From: Novosphingobium lentum NBRC 107847 | Lineage (GTDB): Bacteria; Pseudomonadota; Alphaproteobacteria; Sphingomonadales; Sphingomonadaceae | Direction of reading: 5' to 3' | DNA length: 64,000 bases | Assembly (NCBI RefSeq): GCF_001590965.1 | Contig: NZ_BCTW01000011.1 | Coordinates: forward strand, 85,710-149,709 | Shown here: in pieces, positions 1 through 9,118 of the stretch | Layout of the letters: each line of letters starts with the position of its first letter | How positions within the stretch are numbered: the first letter of the stretch is position 1 | Position numbers and translations under genes: made by a program | The notes under the pieces: generated by a model | Database searches by the model: none | Told to the model about the DNA's origin: nothing | Seen by the model: the letters and a program-made list of their open reading frames with translations, nothing else

Positions 1-2
1 CG

Positions 3-572
3 CTGTTGAACGAACAATCCGGCCCTTTGCGCGCGCTGGCGGACGCGTTCGAAGGCCGCAACTCGATGAATATCACTCTGGAGACTTACGCCGTCGGCGC
101 GATGTTCGATCAGGTACTGGAAGCCGCCAACCTTCGCTTCGACCCGATGAGCCAGGGGCGATATCGACTGGAGCGCGATGTCCAGACAGTAGGAGGCCGT
201 CGCAAGCGCGGTCTCGATATCCGCGTGCACGACGTTCAGACCGGTCGCGCGCGTGAGGTTAGCACACTATCTGGCGGGGAAACCTTCATCGCAGCCCTCT
301 CGCTTGCGCTCGGTCTCTCGGACATCGTTGAGATGAGTCATGGTGCGATTCGCCTCGATACGATCTTCATCGATGAGGGATTCGGCAGTCTCGACAGCGA
401 CAGCGATGGCGGGACGTTGGACCAGGTGCTGCAGGTTCTGCAAGACATGGTGGGCCAGCGTAGAGCGGTCGGTCTGATCTCCCACGTTCCGCTCGTGCAA
501 CAGGCGGTGCCCAACGGGTTCAGCGTTGTGAAGACGCCGAGCGGCAGCCGGATCGAGGAGCGGATCGTCTAA
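3..572 (+). CDS. sbcC: SbcC-type SMC exonuclease subunit, C-terminal end (5' truncated by window)
   Basis: This is the C-terminal ATPase half of an SbcC/Rad50-like SMC protein, the subunit that works with the SbcD nuclease to open DNA ends and hairpins. Counting from the first possible internal start (TTG at 6), the ABC signature LSGGE is at residues 88-92, Walker B with its catalytic Glu is in FIDEGFGSLD at 121-130, and the H-loop His is at 160. The reading frame is open to the left edge, so the N-terminal Walker A and the coiled coil lie outside the window. A 98-bp gap separates it from the OLD nuclease gene. A general SMC/RecN-like identity is possible, but the FIDEGFGSLD motif is typical of SbcC. 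Confidence 0.85.
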   Translation: MLNEQSGPLRALADAFEGRNSMNITLETYAVGAMFDQVLEAANLRFDPMSQGRYRLERDVQTVGGRRKRGLDIRVHDVQTGRAREVSTLSGGETFIAALSLALGLSDIVEMSHGAIRLDTIFIDEGFGSLDSDSDGGTLDQVLQVLQDMVGQRRAVGLISHVPLVQQAVPNGFSVVKTPSGSRIEERIV

Positions 573-670
573 TGCCAAGCGATTGATGAGCCGCTACCTT
601 GAGGAAGGACACTGCCGGCGGGGACAGTCTCCTCCCGATCCGTTAACAAGGACTGAGGGGGCTTAGCCAC

Positions 671-2737
671 ATGCGTATAAACCGGGCCAAGATTGAGAAT
701 TTCCGGCTGCTTCGCGACGTCGAGATCGGCTTCGAGGAACGCACCACACTCATCGTCGGCCGCAACAACAGCGGCAAGACGTCCATCGCCGAACTCTTCC
801 GGCGATTGCTGTCCGACCGCGCTTTGAGCTTTCGGCTCGAGGATTTCTCGCTCGGTTGCCACGAATGTTTCTGGACCGCGCTGATTGCATATCGCGCGCA
901 ACCTGGAGCCTCGGAAACGCTGGATCAGCTGCCTGCGATCAAGCTCGTTCTGGATATCGGTTACGACGTCGATGCCGCCGACCTCGGGCCGCTCAGCGAG
1001 TGCGTCATCGATCTGAACCCCGATTGTCACGAGGCACGTCTCGAGTTCCGTTTCGCGCCAAAGGCCACCGCTCTGCAGGCGTTGTTCGCGGATTTCGAGC
1101 AGCCGCTCGAAAACCAGGAAGCGGATCGCGCGCGACTCTTCCGTGCGCTCGGAGATCGCATCGCGAGCGCCTATGCGGGGTCGCTCGAAGCCGTCGATCC
1201 GAACGACGCGACCAACCGCAAGATGCTCGAGCCCAAGCTCCTTCAGGTGCTTGTAGGCGGCGGGTTCATCAACGCCCAGCGCGGGCTCGATGATGATACT
1301 TTCCGCGAGCGCGACGTGCTCGGGAAGGTCGTCGAAGTGCTGTTCCAGTCAGCACTGAACGATGACCTTGATCCCGAGCGGCGCACCACCGCCGAGCAGC
1401 TCAAAGAGGCCGTCGACCAAATCCAGGGCGACCTCCACACCGGTTTCAACGCCAAACTGACGTCTCTGCTGCCGACCTTCGACCTCTTCGGATATCCCGG
1501 CCTCATCGATCCGGGCCTTGTCACGGAAACGAGCTTCGACGTTGACAAGCTGCTGAGCAATCACACACGCCTGCGCTACCGCGGTGTGAACGGCGTAACG
1601 CTGCCCGAGACATACAACGGGCTTGGTGCGCGCAACCTCGTCTACATGCTTTTACAGCTGCTCCGCTTTTTCCGCGAATTCCAGGGCACGCCGACCGCAG
1701 CTGGCGTACATCTGATCTTCATTGAGGAGCCCGAAGCGCACCTGCATCCTCAGATGCAAGAAGTCTTCATCCGGCAGCTCGAACACATTTCCAACGCGTT
1801 CGTCGCGCAGCTAAACGCCGATCGCCCTTGGCCGGTCCAGTTCGTCGTCACGACGCATTCGCCGCACATGGCCAACGAAGCACGCTTCGAGAGCTTGCGC
1901 TATTTCCTGTCGATCCCGGACGGCCTGGTGTTGCGTCGCTCCATCGTTAAAGATTTGCGGCAGGGCATGGGTGGGACGCCTGTCGAGGATCGCAATTTCC
2001 TCCACCAATATCTCACCCTGTCCCGCTGCGATCTGTTTTTTGCCGACAAAGCTGTCTTGATTGAAGGAACTGCAGAGAGATTGTTGCTCCCCGCGATGAT
2101 CCGGAAGACCGATGCCGCCGCGGTCGGCGAGCCGCAATTGAGTAGCCAGTATCTGACGGTTATGGAGGTAGGCGGTGCCTATGCCCACCGCTTCTTCGAG
2201 TTGCTCGCCTTCCTTGAGCTCCGGACGTTGATCATCACCGATATCGATACTGTTGCCCCAGGCACGAAGAACAAGCGCGTCGCGGTCCAGGTCGCATCCG
2301 GTACGTTCACCAGCAACGCCTGTATCAAAAGCTGGTTCGAGCCAGATGTGAGTCCAATGCAACTCCTGGCCAAGACGGTCGAGGAGAAAACCGGTGGAGG
2401 GCGGCGCCTCGCTTACCAGGTCCCTGAACAAGACGGCGGACCTTGCGCCCGCAGCTTCGAAGATGCCTTCATTCTCGCCAACCCGGACCTTTTCGACCTC
2501 GGCGAGGGTGACATCGCGACGTTGGCCTATGAGCGTGCGGCCGAGCAGAAGAAATCAAGCTTCGCGCTCGAGCATGCAATCGTGAACACTGAGTGGCAAA
2601 CCCCGCGCTATATCGCGGAAGGGCTGCGGTGGCTGGCACAGGGCAATCCAGCTCCGACCCTGGCGCCGGCGGCGCTGGCCGCCGAGCTGGTTGCAGAGGT
2701 CATCGAGGCGGTCGACGGTGGCCAAGCCAATGGCTGA
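671..2737 (+). CDS. gajA: OLD-family ATP-dependent nuclease (GajA-type Gabija defence protein)
   Basis: The 688-residue protein has an N-terminal ABC-type ATPase and a C-terminal TOPRIM nuclease. Walker A (GRNNSGKTS) is at 30-38. Walker B is in LIFIEEPEAHLHPQ, followed by a TTHSPH block typical of OLD proteins. The TOPRIM Glu is E465 (VLIEGTAE) and the Asp pair is D524/D526 (ITDIDT). Class 2 OLD nucleases sit directly before a UvrD-like helicase; in Gabija the two form an anti-phage complex in which the nuclease cuts DNA when nucleotides are depleted. The helicase gene here overlaps its stop by 8 bp. The start has a GAGG-type ribosome site about 10 bases upstream. The architecture is clear; the Gabija assignment is by architecture and gene order, and the protein is longer than the roughly 580 residues of the type GajA. 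Confidence 0.85.
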   Translation: MRINRAKIENFRLLRDVEIGFEERTTLIVGRNNSGKTSIAELFRRLLSDRALSFRLEDFSLGCHECFWTALIAYRAQPGASETLDQLPAIKLVLDIGYDVDAADLGPLSECVIDLNPDCHEARLEFRFAPKATALQALFADFEQPLENQEADRARLFRALGDRIASAYAGSLEAVDPNDATNRKMLEPKLLQVLVGGGFINAQRGLDDDTFRERDVLGKVVEVLFQSALNDDLDPERRTTAEQLKEAVDQIQGDLHTGFNAKLTSLLPTFDLFGYPGLIDPGLVTETSFDVDKLLSNHTRLRYRGVNGVTLPETYNGLGARNLVYMLLQLLRFFREFQGTPTAAGVHLIFIEEPEAHLHPQMQEVFIRQLEHISNAFVAQLNADRPWPVQFVVTTHSPHMANEARFESLRYFLSIPDGLVLRRSIVKDLRQGMGGTPVEDRNFLHQYLTLSRCDLFFADKAVLIEGTAERLLLPAMIRKTDAAAVGEPQLSSQYLTVMEVGGAYAHRFFELLAFLELRTLIITDIDTVAPGTKNKRVAVQVASGTFTSNACIKSWFEPDVSPMQLLAKTVEEKTGGGRRLAYQVPEQDGGPCARSFEDAFILANPDLFDLGEGDIATLAYERAAEQKKSSFALEHAIVNTEWQTPRYIAEGLRWLAQGNPAPTLAPAALAAELVAEVIEAVDGGQANG

Positions 2738-4490
2738 CGAAGAAAGCGCCGCTGATATCGCCGGTCGCGTCGCGCTCGAACGCGTGTATGCTTGCCTCGA
2801 CGCCGGACAGAGCTTTCGCCTCGAAGCCGGTGCGGGAGCCGGCAAGACCTATTCGCTGGAAAAGGCACTCCGGCGCCTGATTGCGCTGCGCGGCACGGAT
2901 CTCGTGCGCAAGCGGCAGCAGGTCGGCTGCATTACCTTCACGAACGTCGCGAAGGACGAGATCATCGCCCGCGTTCAGGCGCATCCTGCGGTTCGGCCCG
3001 AAACAATTCATGGTTTCTGCTGGTCGGTGCTCCAGGACTTTCAGTCGGATCTGCGCACGGTTGTGCCTGCCCTGCCGGGATGGGCCGACCGTCTCGCGGA
3101 AGCGGGTGTTGAGGCGCTTGGTAGCCGCACCGTAAAATATGATCTTGGTTATCCGCGCGTGACGCCAGACGAAGTTTCGCTGAAGCATGAGGACGTGCTC
3201 TTGGTGATGATCGAACTGCTCACTCGTCCCAAATTTCGCCAGGTGCTTTCGACCCGCTATCCGGTGCTCCTGATAGATGAGTATCAGGACACAGATGCAG
3301 GCTTCGTCGATGCCCTCAAACAGCATTTCCTAGATACCGGCACCGGTCCGGTCATCGGCTTGTTTGGAGATCACTGGCAGAAAATCTACGGCGAGGGCTG
3401 CGGCGCGGTTGAACATGCTGCGCTCGAGGCCATCGACAAGAACGCCAATTTTCGCTCGGCCGAGCCGATCGTCGCCGTGCTCAACCGGATGCGTCCGGGG
3501 CTGGACCAGATAGCAAGTGATCCGGATGCGCAAGGCGAGGCACGCGTCTTCCACACTAATGCTTGGCCGGGGCAGCGCCGGACGGGCGGACATTGGGCCG
3601 GTGATACGTCACCGGAAGCCGCCCGTGCATATGCCGACCATCTGAAGCGGCGCCTGGGAGACGAAGGTTGGGATTTTGCCGTCGAACGCACCAAAATCCT
3701 TATGCTCAGTCACAGCGTGCTTGCGAAGGAGCAGGGCTATTCCACGATTCAGAGCATCTACGGTCGGTTCAACGGCGCGTGGCTCAAGAAGGAGGATCCC
3801 CATATCAAATTCTTGGCTGACCAACTCGAGCCCGCCGTCGCAGCCTTTCAGGCGCAACGCTACGGTGAGATGTTCGAGGCCTTGGGCGCTGGCAGGCCGA
3901 GCATTCGACAACATCAAGACAAGGTAGCATGGACGCAATCCTTAGAGCAGCTCGTCGGACTGCGAACGTCTGGCGCGATCGGCGAGGTGATCGATTTTAT
4001 CAGGGGCCAGCCTCACCTGCACTTGCCCGAAGCGGTGCTGGAACGCGAACAACGGCTCGCAGACGTTGGGCCGGAGCCGATTGAAGGCGAGTCCAGCAGA
4101 GTGACGCAGCTGCGCCAATTGCGCGGCGTCGCCTACGCCGAACTGATGGCGATGGATGCTTTTATCGACGGACACACGCCCTTTGCAACGAAGCATGGTG
4201 TGAAGGGAGCCGAATTCGAAAACGTGCTGGTCATCATCGGCCGCGGGTGGAACATCTACAATTTTGCACAGATGCTCGAACGCCTCGATCCCGGTCCACC
4301 CGCGGACAAGGTCGAATCCTTCGAGAGCAACCGAAATCTGTTTTACGTCGCGTGTTCCCGACCAAAGCGACGGCTCGCGCTGCTGTTCACCCAGGTATTG
4401 AGCGCCGCGGCTATGGCCAAAGTGACCGAATTATTCGGCGACGCCAATGTCATCGCTTTGCCCGCTGACCCACTGCCGGCAGAAGCGTAA
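2730..4490 (+). CDS. gajB: UvrD-like superfamily 1 helicase (GajB-type)
   Basis: This SF1 helicase is the usual partner of an OLD nuclease. From the ATG at 2730 (586 residues), Walker A (EAGAGAGKT) is at 32-40, motif II (LLIDEYQDTD) has D183-E184, and motif III (FGDHWQKIYG) follows. Near the C-terminus are motif V (HGVKGAEFENVLVI) and motif VI (FYVACSRPKRRLALLF). The ATG overlaps the preceding stop in ATGGCTGA, which implies translational coupling; TTG 2691 and GTG 2718 are possible earlier starts. In Gabija, GajB hydrolyses ATP and unwinds DNA ends, relieving nucleotide inhibition of GajA. A plain UvrD/PcrA repair helicase is less likely because of the pairing and shorter length. Confidence 0.85.
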   Translation: MADEESAADIAGRVALERVYACLDAGQSFRLEAGAGAGKTYSLEKALRRLIALRGTDLVRKRQQVGCITFTNVAKDEIIARVQAHPAVRPETIHGFCWSVLQDFQSDLRTVVPALPGWADRLAEAGVEALGSRTVKYDLGYPRVTPDEVSLKHEDVLLVMIELLTRPKFRQVLSTRYPVLLIDEYQDTDAGFVDALKQHFLDTGTGPVIGLFGDHWQKIYGEGCGAVEHAALEAIDKNANFRSAEPIVAVLNRMRPGLDQIASDPDAQGEARVFHTNAWPGQRRTGGHWAGDTSPEAARAYADHLKRRLGDEGWDFAVERTKILMLSHSVLAKEQGYSTIQSIYGRFNGAWLKKEDPHIKFLADQLEPAVAAFQAQRYGEMFEALGAGRPSIRQHQDKVAWTQSLEQLVGLRTSGAIGEVIDFIRGQPHLHLPEAVLEREQRLADVGPEPIEGESSRVTQLRQLRGVAYAELMAMDAFIDGHTPFATKHGVKGAEFENVLVIIGRGWNIYNFAQMLERLDPGPPADKVESFESNRNLFYVACSRPKRRLALLFTQVLSAAAMAKVTELFGDANVIALPADPLPAEA

Positions 4491-4512
4491 TGCTTGCTCC
4501 CCGCGACCAAAG

Positions 4513-5280
4513 ATGGGCCGGAAGGATGTTTATCCCGTGACGATCGCGAATTCGACGGACGACGATCTCGAAGAGATTCTGGCTTGGCTGCAAGCGGAGG
4601 ATGTCGCGGGGGAGACCACCTTTCATCCCAACCGGAATATGATTGCGGCGGGTCACGAAGCCGGCGAACTGATCGTGCTCAAGGTCGGCGGCGAGATTGG
4701 TGCGTTCGCGCTCGGAGCGCCCGGTGTGATCGATATATTCGAAACGAAGCCAGCGTTTAGGCGAACCGGTGTGGGTCGCATGCTTGCGCAACATTGCATC
4801 GGCCGAGCCGCCGAAGCTGACATCGCCGTGATTGAGGGGGAATGCGCGCCGCCTACGTCTCTTCCGTTCTGGGAACATATGGGTTTCCAGCAGATCAGGG
4901 CGCGTTACGGCCATAGCCCGTGGGTCGGTTTACGCGTTCCCAAGCTGCTCATCCTTCCGGCCGGCAAGGCTTGTGAGATCATCGTTCGCCTTTTCGATGA
5001 GACGATGCTGTACGTTGACGGTGTCGCGCCGGTCGCCGAATATCGTCCGCTTGCTGTCATGGGCGCAGACGGCATCGTCTATCTGCAGGAGCGTTTAGCG
5101 CTCTATGCTCCCGACCTCCGGCCGGGCAATGATCTCGCGGTCGAGATCGTCCTCGATGGAAAACGTCTCGGACTCGACAAGGTTAAGCGCGAGGAATTCA
5201 AACGTCTCGGTGTCCAGCACGACCGCTTCCTGAATTACTTCATCGACATGATTGATCCCTCTTCGGCGAGAGGCGATTAA
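4513..5280 (+). CDS. GNAT-family N-acetyltransferase with extra C-terminal domain
   Basis: The N-terminal half is a GNAT acetyltransferase. The acetyl-CoA pyrophosphate-binding loop RRTGVGR is at residues 83-89 after a beta-strand (VIDIFETKPAF), and FWEHMGFQ is the usual GNAT C-terminal strand. About 110 residues follow that are not part of the minimal fold and that I do not recognise. The gene starts 22 bp after the helicase stop; GTG 4537, with GGAAGGA 11 bases upstream, is an alternative start. The substrate is unknown. Its position suggests co-expression with the nuclease-helicase pair, either as an accessory or antitoxin-like factor or as a simple neighbour. GNAT membership is secure; a link to defence is inference. 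Confidence 0.75.
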   Translation: MGRKDVYPVTIANSTDDDLEEILAWLQAEDVAGETTFHPNRNMIAAGHEAGELIVLKVGGEIGAFALGAPGVIDIFETKPAFRRTGVGRMLAQHCIGRAAEADIAVIEGECAPPTSLPFWEHMGFQQIRARYGHSPWVGLRVPKLLILPAGKACEIIVRLFDETMLYVDGVAPVAEYRPLAVMGADGIVYLQERLALYAPDLRPGNDLAVEIVLDGKRLGLDKVKREEFKRLGVQHDRFLNYFIDMIDPSSARGD

Positions 5281-5336
5281 TGCGGTGACAGGCTCGCGCC
5301 TATCGATGGGTTTAGATCAAGCACAGGGGTGCCCCA

Positions 5337-5801
5337 ATGTCAGTCGAGCAACTTCGAAAGCTCAAACAGGCGCTGCTGGACGCCTACGGTGGTTTCGCAG
5401 ACGGGCGTATCAAGAACATCGACGTGGGTGATCGCTTCATTGTCGACAAGCGGACGACGAACGACATCGCCGCAGATCGCAATGTCTATGGCTGGTTCTG
5501 CTCAATGTTCCTTGAGGTAAAAATGCCCGAGGAAGTCTTCCTGACTGTGCTCAATATCCCTGAAAGCGACCCCGTTCGTACCTGGCTTGCCGAACATGGC
5601 GAGCCGTTTGCGAGGGGCGGTTTCAAGATCAGCATCGCCCGTGGCGAGCAGGCCAAGCTTTCGCAGCTTGCAAAGATGGTCAAAGCGATCACCGCTCGGG
5701 GAGCGCGGTATGACACGCCACATTACAAATATGCGGTGCCGCGCGTCGTCGACGCGCTAGAAACGCTTGAAAAAGCACTTTCGAAAGGTTGGAAGGGCTA
5801 A
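5337..5801 (+). CDS. Conserved-looking hypothetical protein after the Gabija-like operon
   Basis: I do not recognise this 154-residue protein. It is soluble, with a mixed alpha/beta character and a Lys-rich C-terminal helix (LETLEKALSKGWKG). No catalytic motif, membrane segment or signal peptide is evident. It lies 56 bp after the GNAT gene on the same strand, so it may be the last gene of the operon, and it is the last intact gene before the Tn3-family element. Codon use matches its neighbours. It could be an accessory defence protein or unrelated. Confidence 0.6.
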   Translation: MSVEQLRKLKQALLDAYGGFADGRIKNIDVGDRFIVDKRTTNDIAADRNVYGWFCSMFLEVKMPEEVFLTVLNIPESDPVRTWLAEHGEPFARGGFKISIARGEQAKLSQLAKMVKAITARGARYDTPHYKYAVPRVVDALETLEKALSKGWKG

Positions 5802-5913
5802 TCCCCTCCCGGCGGACAGTTTGTCCAAACAAACCGCAGCGACGGCAACGGAAATGGCAGCGTAAAATCCACGTCAGCGGACTGGCCGATGCCGTTGGGC
5901 CAAAACCCGGCAA

Positions 5914-6102
5914 TCAGGGCTGATGGCGTGCAGCGGTGTCGGCGCGCAGCAAATACACGCAAACCGCAGACGCAACGGTTACGACAAGTTCTGCCTCCTC
6001 GAAACGGGGTTCGCGGCCTTCTTGGATATGCCGCCCCTGTTCGGAAGCAAAACCCCACAGCCGATGCAAGGCCCCGTCCAATGGTGCGGGAAGCGTCAAC
6101 CT
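5914..6102 (-). pseudogene. Possible 3' remnant of a gene cut by the transposon end
   Basis: On the minus strand, an open frame runs from the transposon border to a stop at 5914. Its product includes HIQEGREPRFEEAELVVTVA and ends in a helix VCVYLLR. This resembles the C-terminal helix of HEPN-type or abortive-infection proteins, where a His-rich turn precedes EAELVV. No start codon outside the transposon gives a full gene, so the 5' part would have lain where the inverted repeat now begins. The matching 5' half is not present at the far border (22195 onward). The call rests on a weak resemblance. The rest of 5802-6102 shows nothing else. Confidence 0.3.
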
Positions 6103-6140
6103 GGGGTCGGTACATAGAACGGACCCAGATATACGCTAAG
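6103..6140 (+). repeat. Left terminal inverted repeat of Tn3-family element (38 bp)
   Basis: The repeat begins GGGGTCGGTACATAGAAC and ends GATATACGCTAAG, the GGGG...TAAG layout and 38-bp length typical of Tn3-family ends. It matches the inverted copy at 22157-22194 except at two positions (19 and 26). The tnpA stop codon lies within it. Confidence 0.92.
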
Positions 6141-9114
6141 GTTTCGCCGGACCTTCGACGGCGTGCATCTGGCGAAGCGGCCTGAGGGCGGACGATGGCG
6201 CATCGGGGTCGGTCCAAAGATAATCGCCGGTGAGGTTGATGTGCTGCCATCCGAGCGGCGAAAGGTGTTGCAACAGGTCCGGCGGGACCGACCGGCCGAG
6301 ACTGGCAAGATGCATGCGGGCGGCTTGCAGGTAGGTCGTGTTCCACAGGACGATAGCACCGGCGACGAGGTTGAGCGCGCTCGCCCGATGGGTCTGGGCT
6401 TGCAGGGCGTGATCACGGATGCGGCCGATCCGGTGGAAGAAGATGGCGCGTTTCAGAGCATTTTCGGCCTCACCCTTGTTGAGTTCGCGGGTTGCGCGGC
6501 GCCGCTGTTCGGGCTGCTCGATCCAGTCGAGTGTAAACAGGGTGCGCTCGACGCGGCCGATCTCGCGCAGTGCCAAGGCCAGGCCATTGGCCCGTGGATA
6601 GGAGCCGAGCCGTTCCAGCATGATCGATGCACTCACGACGCCGGTGCGGATCGAGGTGCCCAAGCGCAGCACGTCGTCCCAGTGTGCGGCGATCAGGGCC
6701 TCGTCGATCCTGCCCGCGACCAGCGGCGCGATATCTGGGCCAGGTTCGATTCCGTTGAACAGGTGAAGCCGGCGCGCGGCGATGTTAGGGATGCGCGGCG
6801 CGAACCGGAATCCAAGTAGATGGCATAGCGCAAACACATGGTCGGAAACGCCCCCACCATCGACGTGATGCTCCTCAATGTGCAGATCGGCACCATGATG
6901 GAGCAGCCCGTCCAGCACCTGCGCCGCCTCGCTTGCGGATGCGGAGATGACGGTGGAATGAAACGGCGCGTAGCGATCCGAGACATGGCTGTAGAAGGAG
7001 ACAGCAGGCTCCGCCCCCTTGTGCGGATTGACTGCGCCGGTCGCCTGAGCACGGCGATCAAGCAGGAAGTTCTGACCGTCCGAACTGGACGAGGTCCCGG
7101 ACCCAAACAGGGCGGCGAGCGGCGCGGTGTGCTGGGCATTGACCAACCGGGCGAGAGCCCTACCGTAGGTTTCCTCGCGTAAATGCCATGAGGCGAGCCA
7201 ACTGAGTTGGCGTTGGGTCACGAGATCGCAGGCTTCTGCCATGCGCTTATGGCCAAGATTGGTCGCATCGGCGAGCACCGCCGTCAGGATAGCGCGGGGT
7301 TCATCGGCAACCCGACCGCTTTGCAGATGCGTGAAGCACTGGCTGAAACCGGTCCATCGATCGACTTCAGCAAGGAGATCGGTGATGCGGATCGCGGGCA
7401 GATGGGCGTAGAGCGGCGCAAGGGCGCTATCCGCTTCATCCGGCGTGACCGCCTTCAACGGCGAAATCCGCAGCTTGCCAAGGCTGAGTTGTACGTCTTC
7501 CAGCGCGTCCGTCTCCGCCTTCCGCTCGACCTCTGCCAATCTCCGGGCGAGACGGGTACGCCGTTCGTCCAGCCAGGCACTGGCCGTATCGGGTGCCGGG
7601 ATCGGCAAAGGGCCGGCTGCGCGCATGGTGGCAAATACCGGACTTGGAATAAGCTGTTGCTCGACGGCACGATAGCGTCTGCTTCCCTCGACCCACATGT
7701 CGCCGGCACGAAGCCTGTCACGAAGCTCGACTAGGACGCAAAATTCATAAACTCTGCGATCGGGAATGCCGGGGCCGATCGCGCGACGCCAGGCCTGCCG
7801 AATGAAGGCAACTGGTGTATCCGGCGGCAGTTTTTTCAGGCGACCTAGATGAAGGTCGCGCATGATAGCGACTGCTCGCGCGAGCGTATGGCAGGCCGGG
7901 ACCGCTCCGAACGTGAACGAGGCGATGAACAAGGGACCGACCTGTCGGAGAACGGGGTAGTTGGTTGCGGCGACGGTAACGGGATCGACGGCATCGGGGC
8001 GGATCAGCTTGCGGGCTTCATCGACTTCACGGCCAAGATCATCCCATCCAACTGCGGCCTCGACCGCGGCGCCGATGTCGCCGCCCGACACCTTGGCAGT
8101 GAGCAGGGCATCGCCGAGCCGGGCAAGTAGCCGGATCTTACCGTTGATGTTGCGCCGGTCGCGCTTGAGCGCTGTGTCTGCGCTGTTCTGCTCGCGCCGA
8201 AACATCTGACCCAGCAGGCGGTCGAACATCAGCACCGCATCGTCGGTGAGCGTGACGATGGTTTCGAGTACGGTTGCCGCCAGCGTCGCACGGCGCCGCG
8301 TTGCTTGCAGCGTTCGGACATGTTGCGCCGTCAGCCGAGCCCCTTCCTGACAGAGGCGTCGCAGGCGTTCAGGATGTATGCCTGCCGCGATATCGGGATC
8401 GATCCCAATATCGCGCAGCAGAGCTAGCCGCCGGATGATGACGGCGAACGTCTTGCGACCGGGCTTGCCGGGCGGCTGCCGCACCCATCCGAGGCCGCTG
8501 AGGTTCGTGCCGGCGTGAGGCAGAAGAAGGGCATCAAGCAGACGGCGTTGCCCAGTCTCCAGCCCTCGGGTCAGATGCTCGGCGACATGGCGCTCGGCGT
8601 CGAGCAGCGCCTGCGCAACCATCCGTTCGACCGAACTGATGCCAGGTACGATGATGCGCCGTCGTCGGCACTCGCCTAGTAGCGACCGTGCCAGCCCAGC
8701 CCCGCTGGTCGTCGTCAGCGCAATCGGCAGCAGCCATTCCTGCAACGCCGCTCGCAATGGCCGGCTGAACTGTGTGAACCCAAAGCCCTCGCGCAGCGCA
8801 TCGAGCTGTTCGTACCGGGTCGGGCCGCGCGTCGCATAATCGGCCAGCACCTCGGGCGCGATCTGCAATTGCTCGGCGACGAACGCGAGCGGCGTATCGG
8901 GGATCAATTCGCCCGGGCGCAGCAAACGGCCGGGATAGCGCAGCGCGCATAGCTGGATCGCGAAACCCAGACGATTATGCGGTCGCCTGCGGCGCACGAT
9001 GATAGCCAGGTCATCCTCACTCAACGTCCAGTGCTGAACGAGCGTGGTTTCATCATCGGGAAGTGCGAGCAACGCCATGCGTTGCTCGTCCGACAGCACG
9101 GCGCGACGAGGCAT
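6136..9114 (-). CDS. tnpA: Tn3-family transposase TnpA
   Basis: This is a full-length (992-residue) Tn3-family DDE transposase that carries out replicative transposition at the 38-bp ends. The C-terminal catalytic region has the conserved blocks HVSDRYAPFHS (Asp713), VDGGGVSDHVFALCHLLGFR (Asp758) and LNKGEAENAL (Glu882), then IVLWNTTYL, which is highly conserved in the family. The start is placed at MPRRAVLSDEQ, 4 bp after the tnpR stop; a longer frame to 9165 exists but would overlap tnpR. No frameshift is visible, so the enzyme could be active. Confidence 0.95.
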   Translation of the reverse strand: MPRRAVLSDEQRMALLALPDDETTLVQHWTLSEDDLAIIVRRRRPHNRLGFAIQLCALRYPGRLLRPGELIPDTPLAFVAEQLQIAPEVLADYATRGPTRYEQLDALREGFGFTQFSRPLRAALQEWLLPIALTTTSGAGLARSLLGECRRRRIIVPGISSVERMVAQALLDAERHVAEHLTRGLETGQRRLLDALLLPHAGTNLSGLGWVRQPPGKPGRKTFAVIIRRLALLRDIGIDPDIAAGIHPERLRRLCQEGARLTAQHVRTLQATRRRATLAATVLETIVTLTDDAVLMFDRLLGQMFRREQNSADTALKRDRRNINGKIRLLARLGDALLTAKVSGGDIGAAVEAAVGWDDLGREVDEARKLIRPDAVDPVTVAATNYPVLRQVGPLFIASFTFGAVPACHTLARAVAIMRDLHLGRLKKLPPDTPVAFIRQAWRRAIGPGIPDRRVYEFCVLVELRDRLRAGDMWVEGSRRYRAVEQQLIPSPVFATMRAAGPLPIPAPDTASAWLDERRTRLARRLAEVERKAETDALEDVQLSLGKLRISPLKAVTPDEADSALAPLYAHLPAIRITDLLAEVDRWTGFSQCFTHLQSGRVADEPRAILTAVLADATNLGHKRMAEACDLVTQRQLSWLASWHLREETYGRALARLVNAQHTAPLAALFGSGTSSSSDGQNFLLDRRAQATGAVNPHKGAEPAVSFYSHVSDRYAPFHSTVISASASEAAQVLDGLLHHGADLHIEEHHVDGGGVSDHVFALCHLLGFRFAPRIPNIAARRLHLFNGIEPGPDIAPLVAGRIDEALIAAHWDDVLRLGTSIRTGVVSASIMLERLGSYPRANGLALALREIGRVERTLFTLDWIEQPEQRRRATRELNKGEAENALKRAIFFHRIGRIRDHALQAQTHRASALNLVAGAIVLWNTTYLQAARMHLASLGRSVPPDLLQHLSPLGWQHINLTGDYLWTDPDAPSSALRPLRQMHAVEGPAKP

Positions 9115-9118
9115 TGGG

